The notes: generated from the letters alone by a model not told the origin. Positions 7,298-15,489 are shown, counted from the stretch's first letter. The stretch: 42,361 nucleotides of DNA from JAHJQT01 sp964494655 (GCA_964494655.1 CAZBRM010000003.1:1-42361), one strand, 5' to 3'. Translations and numbers: made by a program.

Positions 7298-7873
7298 ATG
7301 TCAAAAGAAATTTTAGAACAACTTTTTGATTCATTAGTTAAAGTTAGATTGCTTAAGCTTTTTTTGCGCAATCCTGATGATGCTTTTGGATTATCAGAAA
7401 TAGCAAAAAAAATCAAAAACGATTCATCTGTCTGTAAGCGCCAGATAAACAAATTAGAAAGTATTAGTTTTATTAACAGTAAAATAAAGAATAAAAAGAA
7501 AAAATATTTTGTTAATCGTCATTTTGATTTTTACAACGAATTAAGAACTCTAGTTTTAAAATCAAGTCCTGCTTCAAAAAAGAAAATTTTAAAACGACTC
7601 AAAGGTTTAGGAAAAATAAATTTAGCTATTCTTTCTGGTATTTTTGTTGATGCCGAAAATACAAGAGTTGACCTTTTAGTAGTTGGCGATAGTATCAAAC
7701 AAAAAAAGCTTTTTGTTTTTTTAAAAGATTTAGAAGCAGAAATAGGCAAGGAGATTGATTATGTTATTTTATCTACTCAAGATTTCAAATACAGATATGA
7801 CATGTTTGACAGGTTTATACGAGATGTCTTAGAAAAGCCGCATGAAAAATTGATTAATAAATTAAAATTTTAA
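7298..7873 (+). CDS. Winged-helix protein with nucleotidyltransferase-like C-domain
   Basis: A 191-residue protein. Residues 1-70 look like a winged-helix domain (helix-turn-helix around residues 30-50). The C-terminal half contains V-D-L-L-V-V-G-D, like the beta-strand region of minimal nucleotidyltransferase (MNT-like) domains, but the full GS-x-DxD catalytic signature is not evident, so it may be inactive or ligand-binding. Possibly a transcriptional regulator. It follows rplL by 30 nt and overlaps the next gene by one base. Confidence 0.6.
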   Translation: MSKEILEQLFDSLVKVRLLKLFLRNPDDAFGLSEIAKKIKNDSSVCKRQINKLESISFINSKIKNKKKKYFVNRHFDFYNELRTLVLKSSPASKKKILKRLKGLGKINLAILSGIFVDAENTRVDLLVVGDSIKQKKLFVFLKDLEAEIGKEIDYVILSTQDFKYRYDMFDRFIRDVLEKPHEKLINKLKF

Positions 7874-8310
7874 TGATTATTACTCCTCATATACTGGCAG
7901 GCGCTGCAATTGGCGTCCATTCTCCTAATGTTTGGGCGGCTTTTTGTTTTGGGCTTATTAGCCATTATTTACTTGATTCTTTACCTCATTGGGATTATTT
8001 GGAATCTATTAAAATAAGTAAGTTTAATCATTTGGCAAAAATATTAATTGATTTTATGATTGGGTCTATTATTATTGTAATTCTTTTTTGGCCCCTTTCT
8101 TTTAATATTTTAATTATATTTGGAATATTTGGAGCGCTTTTGCCTGATTTTATAGAGTTTTTTTATAATAATTTTAAAATTAAGCTTTTATATCCATTTT
8201 CATTATTTCATAACAAAATTCATTATTTTAAAAAAATTTCTTTATTAAAAGGACTGCCATTTCAGATTATTATTTTAATAATATCAATTTTATTTATTAA
8301 GTGGGGATAA
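7873..8310 (+). CDS. YdjM-like membrane-bound hydrolase family protein
   Basis: A 145-residue protein with three or four hydrophobic segments. The N-terminal T-P-H-I-L-A-G-A-A-I-G and S-H-Y-L-L-D-S-L-P-H-W-D motifs match the YdjM/DUF457-type membrane family often annotated as metal-dependent hydrolase; the conserved His and Asp residues could bind metal. It is shorter than typical members. The ATG overlaps the previous stop (TAATG), implying coupling. Substrate unknown. Confidence 0.65.
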   Translation: MIITPHILAGAAIGVHSPNVWAAFCFGLISHYLLDSLPHWDYLESIKISKFNHLAKILIDFMIGSIIIVILFWPLSFNILIIFGIFGALLPDFIEFFYNNFKIKLLYPFSLFHNKIHYFKKISLLKGLPFQIIILIISILFIKWG

Positions 8311-8338
8311 TTTGTGGACAAAAAAATGACTATTTTAT

Positions 8339-8370
8339 AAAAATGGCTTCAATAAGCCATTTTTTTATTT
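8339..8370 (+). terminator. Intrinsic terminator
   Basis: AAATGGCTT (8341-8349) pairs perfectly with AAGCCATTT (8354-8362) around CAAT, followed by a T-run. It ends the rplJ-rplL downstream transcript before the mraZ promoter. Confidence 0.88.
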
Positions 8371-8402
8371 TCAATTAATAAAAATTCAATGTTTTTTAGT
8401 GT

Positions 8403-8431
8403 TTGACAGGAATAATGAATTGGCATAAAAT
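8403..8431 (+). promoter_or_regulatory. mraZ promoter
   Basis: TTGACA (8403-8408), 17-bp spacer, TAAAAT (8426-8431): close to consensus. It drives the mraZ-rsmH-ftsL-like-ftsI-murF cluster. The predicted start is near 8438, giving a leader of about 60 nt that contains the MraZ-type repeats. Confidence 0.85.
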
Positions 8432-8450
8432 GGATACAAGGCAAATAATT

Positions 8451-8490
8451 GTGGATAGAAGTGGGGATAAGTATACAAAACTGTGGATAA
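8451..8490 (+). promoter_or_regulatory. Candidate MraZ operator (10-bp repeats)
   Basis: Four decamers in register: GTGGATAGAA, GTGGGGATAA, GTATACAAAA and CTGTGGATAA. The first two carry the GTGG core at 10-bp spacing, and another GTGG sits at 8483, offset by 2. MraZ is known to bind GTGG-like direct repeats spaced 10 bp apart near its own promoter. Here they lie just downstream of the predicted transcription start, consistent with autorepression. Confidence 0.6.
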
Positions 8491-8496
8491 GTCATT

Positions 8497-8928
8497 ATGC
8501 TTATAGGAGAATACAAACATATACTTGATACAAAAAAACGATTGGCAATACCAGCGAGGTTTAGGCGTTTTTTTAGTCAAGGAGCTGTTATTACTCGTGG
8601 AATTGATAATTGTTTGGTTCTTTATTCATTAAAAGAATGGGAAAACATGGCTGATAAATTAGGCAAGCTGCCAGCTAGTCAAACTGAAGCGCGAAGCTTT
8701 GCTAGAGTAATGTTGTCAGGAGCTATGTTAGTAAAATTTGACAGATTAGGCAGAATTCTTATTCCAGATTATTTAAAAGAATATGCTTTTTTAAATAAAA
8801 AAGCGGTAGTTATTGGTTTAAATAATCGTTTAGAAATTTGGTCTGAAGAAAAATGGAAAGTTTATAAGCAGCAAGCTGAGAAAAAAGTTGGTGATTTAGC
8901 CTCTAAATTAGGAGAATTAGGATTGTAA
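8497..8928 (+). CDS. mraZ: Transcriptional regulator MraZ
   Basis: A 143-residue protein with two SpoVT/AbrB-like repeats, the normal length. The N-terminal M-L-I-G-E-Y-K-H-I-L-D-T-K-K-R-L-A-I-P-A-R-F-R and the second-repeat D-R-L-G-R-I-L-I-P form the DXXXR signatures for DNA binding. MraZ forms rings and represses the division and cell-wall cluster. Operator-like repeats lie directly upstream. rsmH starts 2 nt after its stop. Confidence 0.96.
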   Translation: MLIGEYKHILDTKKRLAIPARFRRFFSQGAVITRGIDNCLVLYSLKEWENMADKLGKLPASQTEARSFARVMLSGAMLVKFDRLGRILIPDYLKEYAFLNKKAVVIGLNNRLEIWSEEKWKVYKQQAEKKVGDLASKLGELGL

Positions 8929-8929
8929 T

Positions 8930-9805
8930 ATGCACAAGCCAGTTCTTATAAAAGAAGTTTTAGAATATTTGAATCCGTGTTCAGGAGAAAATTTCATTGA
9001 TTGTACGGTTGGTTTTGGAGGACATACATTAGATATATTAAAAAGAATTAAGCCAGACGGAAAAGTTTTAGGAATTGAACAAGACGAAGAAATAATTGCC
9101 TTAATCAAAAAACGCGTTGAAAACAAAAAGTTAATCTTAGTAAAAGGAAATTTTAATAATTTGAAAGAGATAGCAAGAGATAATAAGTTTAGTAAGATTA
9201 ATGGAATTTTATTTGATTTAGGATTATCTTCTTGGCATTTTGATAAAAGTAATCGTGGTTTTTCGTTTAAAGGAGAAGATTTACTAGATATGCGCCTTGA
9301 TTCAAAGTCAGAATTAACTGCGGAAGAAATAATAAATAAATGGCCTGAACAAGAATTAATTAAAATCTTTGAAGAATACGGCGAAGAAAGATATTCAAAA
9401 TCAGTTGCTAAATCAATTTGCAGAAACAGGTTAATTAATAGAATAAGAAAAACAAGTCAGTTAAGAAAAATTATTGAGCAGTCAGTTCCAGGTCGGTACA
9501 AGCATCATCAAATTCATTTTGCAACAAAAATATTCCAGGCAATCCGTATAGCTGTTAATGATGAATTGAATAATTTAATTAAGGCCTTGCCTCAAGCATT
9601 ATCTCTTTTGGAGCCAAAAGGAAGATTAGCAGTTATTTCTTTTCATTCTTTAGAAGACAGGATTGTTAAGTATTTTTTTAGAGATGAATTTAAAAAAGGA
9701 AATTTAGAAATTTTAACAAAAAAACCAATTATCTCTAATAAAGAAGAAATAAATTTAAATCCAAGAAGCCGCAGCGCTAAATTGCGGGTAATTAAAAAAA
9801 TATGA
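8930..9805 (+). CDS. rsmH: 16S rRNA (cytosine1402-N4)-methyltransferase RsmH
   Basis: A 291-residue SAM-dependent methyltransferase that modifies C1402 of 16S rRNA in the decoding centre. The H-x-P-V-L start, the SAM loop D-C-T-V-G-F-G-G-H-T, the conserved F-D-L-G-L-S-S and R-G-F-S-F-K motifs, and the C-terminal S-F-H-S-L-E-D-R-I-V-K and R-S-R-S-A-K-L-R motifs are all present. It overlaps the next gene by 4 nt (ATGA). Confidence 0.97.
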   Translation: MHKPVLIKEVLEYLNPCSGENFIDCTVGFGGHTLDILKRIKPDGKVLGIEQDEEIIALIKKRVENKKLILVKGNFNNLKEIARDNKFSKINGILFDLGLSSWHFDKSNRGFSFKGEDLLDMRLDSKSELTAEEIINKWPEQELIKIFEEYGEERYSKSVAKSICRNRLINRIRKTSQLRKIIEQSVPGRYKHHQIHFATKIFQAIRIAVNDELNNLIKALPQALSLLEPKGRLAVISFHSLEDRIVKYFFRDEFKKGNLEILTKKPIISNKEEINLNPRSRSAKLRVIKKI

Positions 9806-10131
9806 GTCCTTATACCAGATCTAAAAAATTTGATCAATCAAATCATAATCGCGGTTTAATTTTGTTCAATACATTATTTGTTTTTGTAATTTTTTGTTTA
9901 GTTTTTCTTCATTTAATTCAAGTTAATAATTTAGTGAGCTGTAGCTATCAAATTAGAAATAATACTGAATATTTTAATGAACTTAAGGGAAAAAATCAGA
10001 GTTTAAAAATGGAAATTGCGCAATTACAATCGCCAATTAATTTAGATGAAATTGTTCAATCGTTTGGCATGGTTGAAACAGATAATATAATTTATTTAGA
10101 CAAAGAAAAAGCAGTTGCTGTTAATAGATAA
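9802..10131 (+). CDS. FtsL-like division protein
   Basis: A 109-residue bitopic protein: cytoplasmic N-terminus (1-17), one TM helix (about 19-42), then a predicted coiled coil (52-77) and a short tail. Size, topology and position between rsmH and ftsI match FtsL, which together with FtsB activates the septal synthase. The sequence itself is poorly conserved, as usual for FtsL, so the name rests mainly on context. Its ATG overlaps the rsmH stop. Confidence 0.75.
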   Translation: MSPYTRSKKFDQSNHNRGLILFNTLFVFVIFCLVFLHLIQVNNLVSCSYQIRNNTEYFNELKGKNQSLKMEIAQLQSPINLDEIVQSFGMVETDNIIYLDKEKAVAVNR

Positions 10132-10138
10132 TAGTATT

Positions 10139-11869
10139 ATGAAAAGATGGCGTATCCTTTTTTTAATAATTATTGTTTTTATAGTAGGAAGTGGGGTTTT
10201 AGCCCGCTTGTTTTCTCTCCAGATTTTGCAGTATGATGATTATATTAAGGTGGCTGAGGGACAGCATGGATTTTATAAAACACTTTATCCTCACAGAGGG
10301 GAAATTTTTATGCAGGATTTATCGGTGAGTAAGCGTAATAACGAAGATGCTTATTGCTTATTGGCGATAAATAAAGATTTTGAAGAAATTTATATAGTTC
10401 CTAAAAAAATTCAAAACCTACCTATTGAAGATCAAGAAAAATTAGCTAATGAATTATCTCTCTTGCTTAATTTAGATAAAGAAATTATATTGCAGAGAAT
10501 AAATAAAAAAGATGATCCTTATGAGCCATTAATTAAAAAAGCTAATTATGAAATAGTTGATAAAATTAAAAGTTTAAATATTGACGGCTTAGAAACATCT
10601 TTGAAAGAATGGCGCTATTATCCAAACAATGAATTAGCCAGTCATTTAATAGGTTTTGTAGGTATAACCGAACAGGGCAATATTGGTCAATATGGATTAG
10701 AAAGTTATTATGAAAATGAATTAAAGGGCAAAAAAGGCCTTTTAGAAGGAGAAAAAGATACATCTGGCTATAGAATTCCTTTTTTAAGCCATAATCTAGA
10801 ACCGGCAAAAGACGGCTCAAAACTTATTTTAACTATTGATCAGAATATTCAATTTAAAGCTGAAAAGGAATTATCCAAAGCAATTGAGCAGTATAATGCA
10901 GAAAGCGGAAATATTATTATAATGGATCCAAAAAGCGGAGCTATTCTTGCGATGGCTAATTTGCCTTCATTTAATCCTAATGAGTATAATAAAGTAGAGA
11001 ATATAAATGTTTTTTTAAATTCTTCAATTCAGAAGCTTTATGAGCCTGGTTCTGTATTTAAGCCAATTACTATGGCGATAGGACTTGATACCGAGAAAAT
11101 CAATCCTAATACTGTTTACGAAGATAAAGGAATGATTAATGTGGGAGGAAGCATAATTGGCAATGTTGACGGTAAAGCATATGGTGAGCAAACAATGACT
11201 CAAGTTCTTGAAAAATCACTTAATACAGGCGCATATTTTGTTCAGGAACAGGTTGGCAGAAAACATTTTCAAGATTATATGCAAAGATTTAATTTTAATA
11301 AATTAACAGGAATAGATTTAATAGGAGAAGTTAATGGGGATATTTCGAACGCTTTTACAAGATATGATATTGACTTAGCGACTATTGCTTTTGGGCAGGG
11401 AATTGCTATCACGCCGATAGAATTAGTTGTTGCCATTGGCGCAATTGCAAATGAAGGGAAAATAATGCGTCCTTTTGTTGTTGATAAAATAATTAATTCT
11501 GATGGAACTGAAGAAAGTACAGAACCGGAAATACGCGGAAATGCTATATCTTCCGAATCAGCCAAAGAGCTGACCAAAATGATGATCAATGTTACTGAGA
11601 ATGGATCTGGTCGCTTAGCTAAAGTAGATAATTATAATATTGCAGTAAAGACCGGAACTGCTCAAATTCCTGATTTTGAAAAAGGGGGATATACCGAAGA
11701 TGTTATCCATAGTTTTATAGGTTTTGCTCCTGCTTTTAATCCTGAATTTATTATGTTAATAAAATTAGATAAGCCGCATGGTCTTAGATTTGCTGCAAGC
11801 ACTTGCGGTCCTATTTTTAAAAGAATAAGCGAGTATTTATTTAATTATTTAGAAATACCGCCACAATAA
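10139..11869 (+). CDS. ftsI: Penicillin-binding protein 2/3 (FtsI, septal transpeptidase)
   Basis: A 576-residue class B PBP. An N-terminal TM helix (residues 5-25) is followed by the pedestal domain and the transpeptidase domain with all three motifs: S-V-F-K (Ser305), S-L-N (360-362) and K-T-G-T-A (504-508). It cross-links murein at the septum. An upstream in-frame TTG at 10115 would add 8 residues but lies inside the preceding gene; the ATG at 10139, followed by a basic residue run and the TM, is preferred. No PASTA domain is seen. Confidence 0.95.
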   Translation: MKRWRILFLIIIVFIVGSGVLARLFSLQILQYDDYIKVAEGQHGFYKTLYPHRGEIFMQDLSVSKRNNEDAYCLLAINKDFEEIYIVPKKIQNLPIEDQEKLANELSLLLNLDKEIILQRINKKDDPYEPLIKKANYEIVDKIKSLNIDGLETSLKEWRYYPNNELASHLIGFVGITEQGNIGQYGLESYYENELKGKKGLLEGEKDTSGYRIPFLSHNLEPAKDGSKLILTIDQNIQFKAEKELSKAIEQYNAESGNIIIMDPKSGAILAMANLPSFNPNEYNKVENINVFLNSSIQKLYEPGSVFKPITMAIGLDTEKINPNTVYEDKGMINVGGSIIGNVDGKAYGEQTMTQVLEKSLNTGAYFVQEQVGRKHFQDYMQRFNFNKLTGIDLIGEVNGDISNAFTRYDIDLATIAFGQGIAITPIELVVAIGAIANEGKIMRPFVVDKIINSDGTEESTEPEIRGNAISSESAKELTKMMINVTENGSGRLAKVDNYNIAVKTGTAQIPDFEKGGYTEDVIHSFIGFAPAFNPEFIMLIKLDKPHGLRFAASTCGPIFKRISEYLFNYLEIPPQ

Positions 11870-11886
11870 AAATTAAAAATTAAATT

Positions 11887-13173
11887 ATGCGTAATATCTT
11901 ACAATATATTCTTAAAATATTAGCAATAATAACAATTTGGCGATACAGGCCTGTTATTATTGGAATAACTGGAAGTGTTGGCAAAACAGGCACCAAAGAA
12001 GCGATTTACAGTGTATTAAATGAAAAATTTAGAACAAGACGGAATATTAAAAACTATAATAATGAAATAGGAGCGCCTTTGACTATTTTAGGTTCTTATT
12101 TATCTCCTGAAACAACATTTGGCGGATTATTAGGCTGGCTTAAAATCTTTTCAAAATCATTACTTAATATTATTTACCAAAAAAATTATCCAGAAATTTT
12201 AGTTTTAGAACTAGGAGTTTCCAAGCCCGGAGATATGAAATATTTAATAAGTTTTATTCCTGTTAAAATAGGAGTTTTTACAGCTATTGGTGAATTTCCT
12301 AGTCACATAGAATTTTTTCCGGAAAAAGGCAAATTAGTTAAAGAAAAATCTTTATTAATCAAATCTTTACCTGATGATGGTTTGGCAGTTTTAAATTATG
12401 ATGATTTATCAGTTAGGCAAGAAGGAGATGATTTACCTGAAAAGATTCAAACGATGTATTATGGGTTTGGACAGGGCGCTGATTTAAAAATTGAAAATTA
12501 TGAATTAAAAGCTGATGATATTGAAAAAGGAGATTTTGGAATTAATTTTAAGTTGGATTATAAAGGAAGTTTTGTGCCAATTCGTTTAATTGGGGTTTTA
12601 GGCAAACATCAAGTTTTTTCTGCAGCTGCGGCTGCTAGTATAGGATTATTTTTTCATCTTAATTTAGTTGATATTTCGGAAGCATTAAAAGATTATCGTT
12701 CTTTGCCTGGTAGGACAAATTTAATTAAAGGAATTAAGCAAACATGGATTATTGATGATACTTACAATGCTTCTCCCTTATCTACTGAGTCAAGTTTAGA
12801 AATATTGAATGAGCTTAGCTTAAATTCTTCAAAACAAGTTAGAAGAATAGCTGTTTTGGGCGATATGATGGAATTGGGCGTTGAAACTGAACCAGGTCAT
12901 AGAATAGTTGGGAAAAAAGCAGTAGAAACATCAGATTTGCTTTTTACTATTGGAGAGAGAGCTCGTTTTATTGCCGATGAAGCAAAACAAAATGGCTTTA
13001 ATAAGGATAAGGTTTTTGAATTCTCAAGAGCTGAAGATGCTCAATTGCCAATTCAAGAAAAAATAGAAAAAGGCGATATAATTTTAGTTAAAGGTTCAAG
13101 ATTTATGCGTATGGAAAAAATTATTAAAGAAATTATGGCTGAGCCCGAAAAAGCTGATAAACTACTAATTTAA
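11887..13173 (+). CDS. murF: UDP-MurNAc-tripeptide--D-Ala-D-Ala ligase MurF
   Basis: A 428-residue Mur ligase that adds D-Ala-D-Ala to the murein precursor in the cytosol. The ATP-binding loop G-I-T-G-S-V-G-K-T is at about residues 27-35. Also seen are the central-domain glutamate region L-E-L-G-V-S-K-P-G-D and the C-terminal D-D-T-Y-N-A-S-P and L-G-D-M-M-E-L-G motifs typical of MurF. The usual N-terminal UDP-binding domain is very short, replaced by a hydrophobic stretch at residues 5-20, a shortened form. It ends the division cluster. Confidence 0.9.
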   Translation: MRNILQYILKILAIITIWRYRPVIIGITGSVGKTGTKEAIYSVLNEKFRTRRNIKNYNNEIGAPLTILGSYLSPETTFGGLLGWLKIFSKSLLNIIYQKNYPEILVLELGVSKPGDMKYLISFIPVKIGVFTAIGEFPSHIEFFPEKGKLVKEKSLLIKSLPDDGLAVLNYDDLSVRQEGDDLPEKIQTMYYGFGQGADLKIENYELKADDIEKGDFGINFKLDYKGSFVPIRLIGVLGKHQVFSAAAAASIGLFFHLNLVDISEALKDYRSLPGRTNLIKGIKQTWIIDDTYNASPLSTESSLEILNELSLNSSKQVRRIAVLGDMMELGVETEPGHRIVGKKAVETSDLLFTIGERARFIADEAKQNGFNKDKVFEFSRAEDAQLPIQEKIEKGDIILVKGSRFMRMEKIIKEIMAEPEKADKLLI

Positions 13174-13215
13174 GAAGTGGACAAATAAAAATGTTTATGG
13201 CAAACTATATGTATT

Positions 13216-13287
13216 GGCCCTATCGTCTAGCGGTTAGGACGTTAGCTTCTCAAGCTGTTAACCGGGGTTCGACTCCCCGTAGGGCTA
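13216..13287 (+). tRNA. tRNA-Glu (anticodon CTC)
   Basis: The 72-nt cloverleaf folds fully: acceptor GGCCCTA/TAGGGCT (G-U at 1-72), D arm GTCT/GGAC, anticodon arm TTAGC-TTCTCAA-GCTGT with CTC at positions 34-36, a 4-nt variable loop TAAC, and T arm CGGGG-TTCGACT-CCCCG. The discriminator is A and no CCA is encoded, so it is added after transcription. Position 27-43 is a U-U mismatch at the base of the anticodon stem. It decodes GAG. Confidence 0.95.
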
Positions 13288-13310
13288 CGTGAAAGGGGGT
13301 GACAATATAG

Positions 13311-13568
13311 ATGGAAGAAAAATTAATAGGGAAAATAACTCATTACTTCACTAATATAGGTGTGGCTGTGGTTGAGATTACAAATGGGAAATTAAATACT
13401 GGAAATAAAATCCACATCAAGGGAGCGACAAGCGATTTTGAACAAAATATTAATTCTATGCAAGTAGAACATGAAAACGTGGAAACTGCTAAAAAAGGAG
13501 ATGCTATTGGGGTAAAAGTTGATCAGCAGGTGCGTGAAGGAGATGAGGTTTATTTAATTAGTGAATAA
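13311..13568 (+). CDS. Stand-alone EF-Tu domain-2-like protein
   Basis: An 85-residue protein that is a single beta-barrel like domain 2 of translational GTPases: G-K-I-T-H-Y-F near the N-terminus, then G-N-K-I-H-I-K-G, and a closing G-D-A-I-G-V-K-V followed by V-R-E-G-D-E-V-Y. There is no GTPase domain. Such proteins are often annotated as elongation-factor-like. The SD is strong (AAGGGGGTGA, 13292 onward) and starts only 5 nt after the tRNA. Its role is unknown; RNA or ribosome binding is a guess. Confidence 0.75.
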   Translation: MEEKLIGKITHYFTNIGVAVVEITNGKLNTGNKIHIKGATSDFEQNINSMQVEHENVETAKKGDAIGVKVDQQVREGDEVYLISE

Positions 13569-13577
13569 ATTTTAATA

Positions 13578-14480
13578 ATGAATCAAAAAAGAAAAAAAAC
13601 CAGAGTACTGGCTCTTTTGTCTGGCGGCCTTGATTCTATTTTAGCTATAAAAGTTTTACAAAAACAGGGCATAGATGTAACTGGCATAAGTTTTGTCAGT
13701 TATTTTTTTAATAGTAATTCAGCTGAAAAAGCGGCAAAGAAATTAAAGATAAAAATTAAAATAATTGATTTTTCAGACGAACATTTAAATATGGTTAAAA
13801 ATCCGCTTTATGGACGCGGAAAAACAATGAATCCTTGTATTGACTGTCATTTGATGATGATAAAAAAAGCAGGAGATTTTTTAAAAAAGAGCGATTTTAA
13901 TTTTATTGCTACGGGCGAGGTTTTAGGACAAAGGCCTCTGTCGCAGAATAAACAAGCAATGGATTTAATTGAAAGAAAATCAGGGATTAAAGATTATTTA
14001 TTGCGTCCTTTATCAGCAAAATTACTTAAGCCAACTATTCCTGAAAAAGAAGGATTAGTAAATAGAGATGATCTTTTAGATATATTTGGCAGGAGCAGAA
14101 AAAAACAAATGTCTTTAGCTAAAAAATGGAGGATTAAAGAATATCCATCTCCGGCTGGTGGATGTATTTTAACTGATTCTAATTTTAGCGAGCATCTTAA
14201 AAAACTTTTTGATAAATGGCCTGATTGTCATGGTAATGATATTCAGCTTTTAAAATTAGGCAGGCATTTTTGGGTAGAAGATAATAAAATTGTTGTTGGT
14301 AGAAATAAAGAGGAAAATGATAAAATAAATGAATTAAAACAAAAAGGAGATATTATAGTTGAGCCAAAAGAATTTCCAGGACCTACGGTTTTAATAAGGA
14401 GCAAAAATAAAGTTATGGAAGAGAGTTTGATTAAAGCAAAGGAATTAATAATTAAGTATTCACGGAAAGTAAAGGAATAA
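13578..14480 (+). CDS. PP-loop ATPase, predicted tRNA-thiolation protein
   Basis: A 300-residue protein with the PP-loop S-G-G-L-D-S (residues 15-20) that adenylates substrates, a C-I-D-C pair near 93-96 that could carry sulfur or metal, and a second S-P-A-G-G-C-I-L region near 190-200, as in the MnmA/ThiI-like group that thiolates tRNA uridines. The C-terminal ~80 residues (K-L-G-R-H-F-W then V-V-G-R-N-K-E-E-N) resemble an NFACT-R-like RNA-binding module. The exact target uridine is not known. It starts 9 nt after the previous stop. Confidence 0.75.
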   Translation: MNQKRKKTRVLALLSGGLDSILAIKVLQKQGIDVTGISFVSYFFNSNSAEKAAKKLKIKIKIIDFSDEHLNMVKNPLYGRGKTMNPCIDCHLMMIKKAGDFLKKSDFNFIATGEVLGQRPLSQNKQAMDLIERKSGIKDYLLRPLSAKLLKPTIPEKEGLVNRDDLLDIFGRSRKKQMSLAKKWRIKEYPSPAGGCILTDSNFSEHLKKLFDKWPDCHGNDIQLLKLGRHFWVEDNKIVVGRNKEENDKINELKQKGDIIVEPKEFPGPTVLIRSKNKVMEESLIKAKELIIKYSRKVKE

Positions 14481-14501
14481 GTAGTTTTTTTTAAAGAGTA
14501 A

Positions 14502-14690
14502 GGCGCGTCCTTTGGATGAAAGGTGCCTTTAAGAAATCTGACCAGGCACGGCCTTTCTCGCACAACCTTGCTTCGCAAGGATGTAGCTCTTAAGGCCACG
14601 CCTGTTCATCTTTCTAAGGCAAATAACAAGTACACGCTTATAAGAAATCCAAATCACGCCTGTCCATCTTTTTGGATTTCTTAGAACGTG
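14502..14690. repeat. Mosaic palindromic repeat, copy R1
   Basis: A GC-richer intergenic element between the PP-loop gene and lgt. It contains a 73-nt module (14541-14613) 97% identical to copy R2 (26190-26262), 31 nt identical to R3 (14524-14554 against 28172-28202) and 26 nt identical to R2 at its end (14658-14683 against 26249-26274). It holds a CCTTGC-TTC-GCAAGG hairpin (14566-14580) inside GGCCTT/AAGGCC arms, and a perfect 13-bp inverted repeat (14641-14653 with 14671-14683). No gene is seen in 14481-14703. Confidence 0.85.
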
Positions 14691-14703
14691 TTATCTTAAC
14701 ACT

Positions 14704-15462
14704 ATGCCTTATTTCTCCTATACTCATATACAATTAGGTTCCCTTACAATTTATAGCTGGGGGTTTTTTATTGGATTGGCCTTTGTTATTTGTTATGGGC
14801 TGTTTTTAAGAGAAGCAAGAAGAAACGAAATAGAGCAAAAAATAATTTTCTGGCTTTTTTTCTATGTTTTTATAGGTATTATTTTAGGCTCTCGCTTAGG
14901 ATATGTTTTACAACTTCCTGATTATTATCTTTCTCATTTTTTAGAAATATTTAAATTTAATGCTGGTGGATTAACTTTTCATGGAGGTTTAATAGGGGCC
15001 CTAATAGCGGGCTGGCTTTATTTTAGGAATCAAAAAAAACAGCTTAAAATATCTTTTTTGCAAATAGGCGATATGTTTGCGCCAATTACTGCTTTGGGAA
15101 TTTTTATCGGGCGGCTTGGCTGTTCTTTAATTAATGACCATCAGGGAGCCATCACTAATCTGCCTTGGGCAATTATATGGCCTGATGGAATTTTGCGCCA
15201 TCCTGTTGCTGAATATTTAGCTTTAAACGGATTAATTATGTTTTTAGTTTTATGGTTTTTAAGGAAAAAAGTCCAAAAACCAGGCATAATTTTTGTTATT
15301 TTTCTGATTTGGCACAGTCTTTCCCGTTTTTTACTTGATTTTACTCGTGTTACTGATACTTATTTAGCTGATCCTCAGTATTTTGGCTTATTTACGAGTC
15401 AGTGGATTAGTTTATTAATATTATTTGGATTAGGCGCTGTTTTTTTAAAGAAGCGATATTGA
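14704..15462 (+). CDS. lgt: Prolipoprotein diacylglyceryl transferase
   Basis: A 252-residue membrane enzyme with about seven TM helices that transfers diacylglycerol to the lipobox cysteine of prolipoproteins. The conserved H-G-G-L-I-G-A (residues 98-104), G-R-L-G-C-S-L-I-N (137-145) and R-H-P-V-A-E-Y (165-171) motifs are present. Lipoprotein substrates are seen in this window at 29204 and 33082. Its stop codon overlaps the -35 box of the reverse-transcriptase cassette promoter. Confidence 0.95.
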   Translation: MPYFSYTHIQLGSLTIYSWGFFIGLAFVICYGLFLREARRNEIEQKIIFWLFFYVFIGIILGSRLGYVLQLPDYYLSHFLEIFKFNAGGLTFHGGLIGALIAGWLYFRNQKKQLKISFLQIGDMFAPITALGIFIGRLGCSLINDHQGAITNLPWAIIWPDGILRHPVAEYLALNGLIMFLVLWFLRKKVQKPGIIFVIFLIWHSLSRFLLDFTRVTDTYLADPQYFGLFTSQWISLLILFGLGAVFLKKRY

Positions 15463-15487
15463 CAAGTGTTTTCCTTTTGATTACAGT
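15459..15487 (+). promoter_or_regulatory. Promoter of the retron-like cassette
   Basis: TTGACA (15459-15464), 17-bp spacer, TACAGT (15482-15487). The predicted start of transcription, about 15492-15496, falls within the left 9-bp arm of the candidate ncRNA, as expected if the ncRNA is the 5' end of the RT transcript. Confidence 0.65.
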
Positions 15488-15489
15488 TT

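Noticed and set aside
14243..14599. 118-codon minus-strand frame over the end of the PP-loop gene and R1
   Set aside because: It shares the translated segment RPCLVRFLKG with another frame at 28122-28367; both arise from the DNA repeat, not from a protein family.
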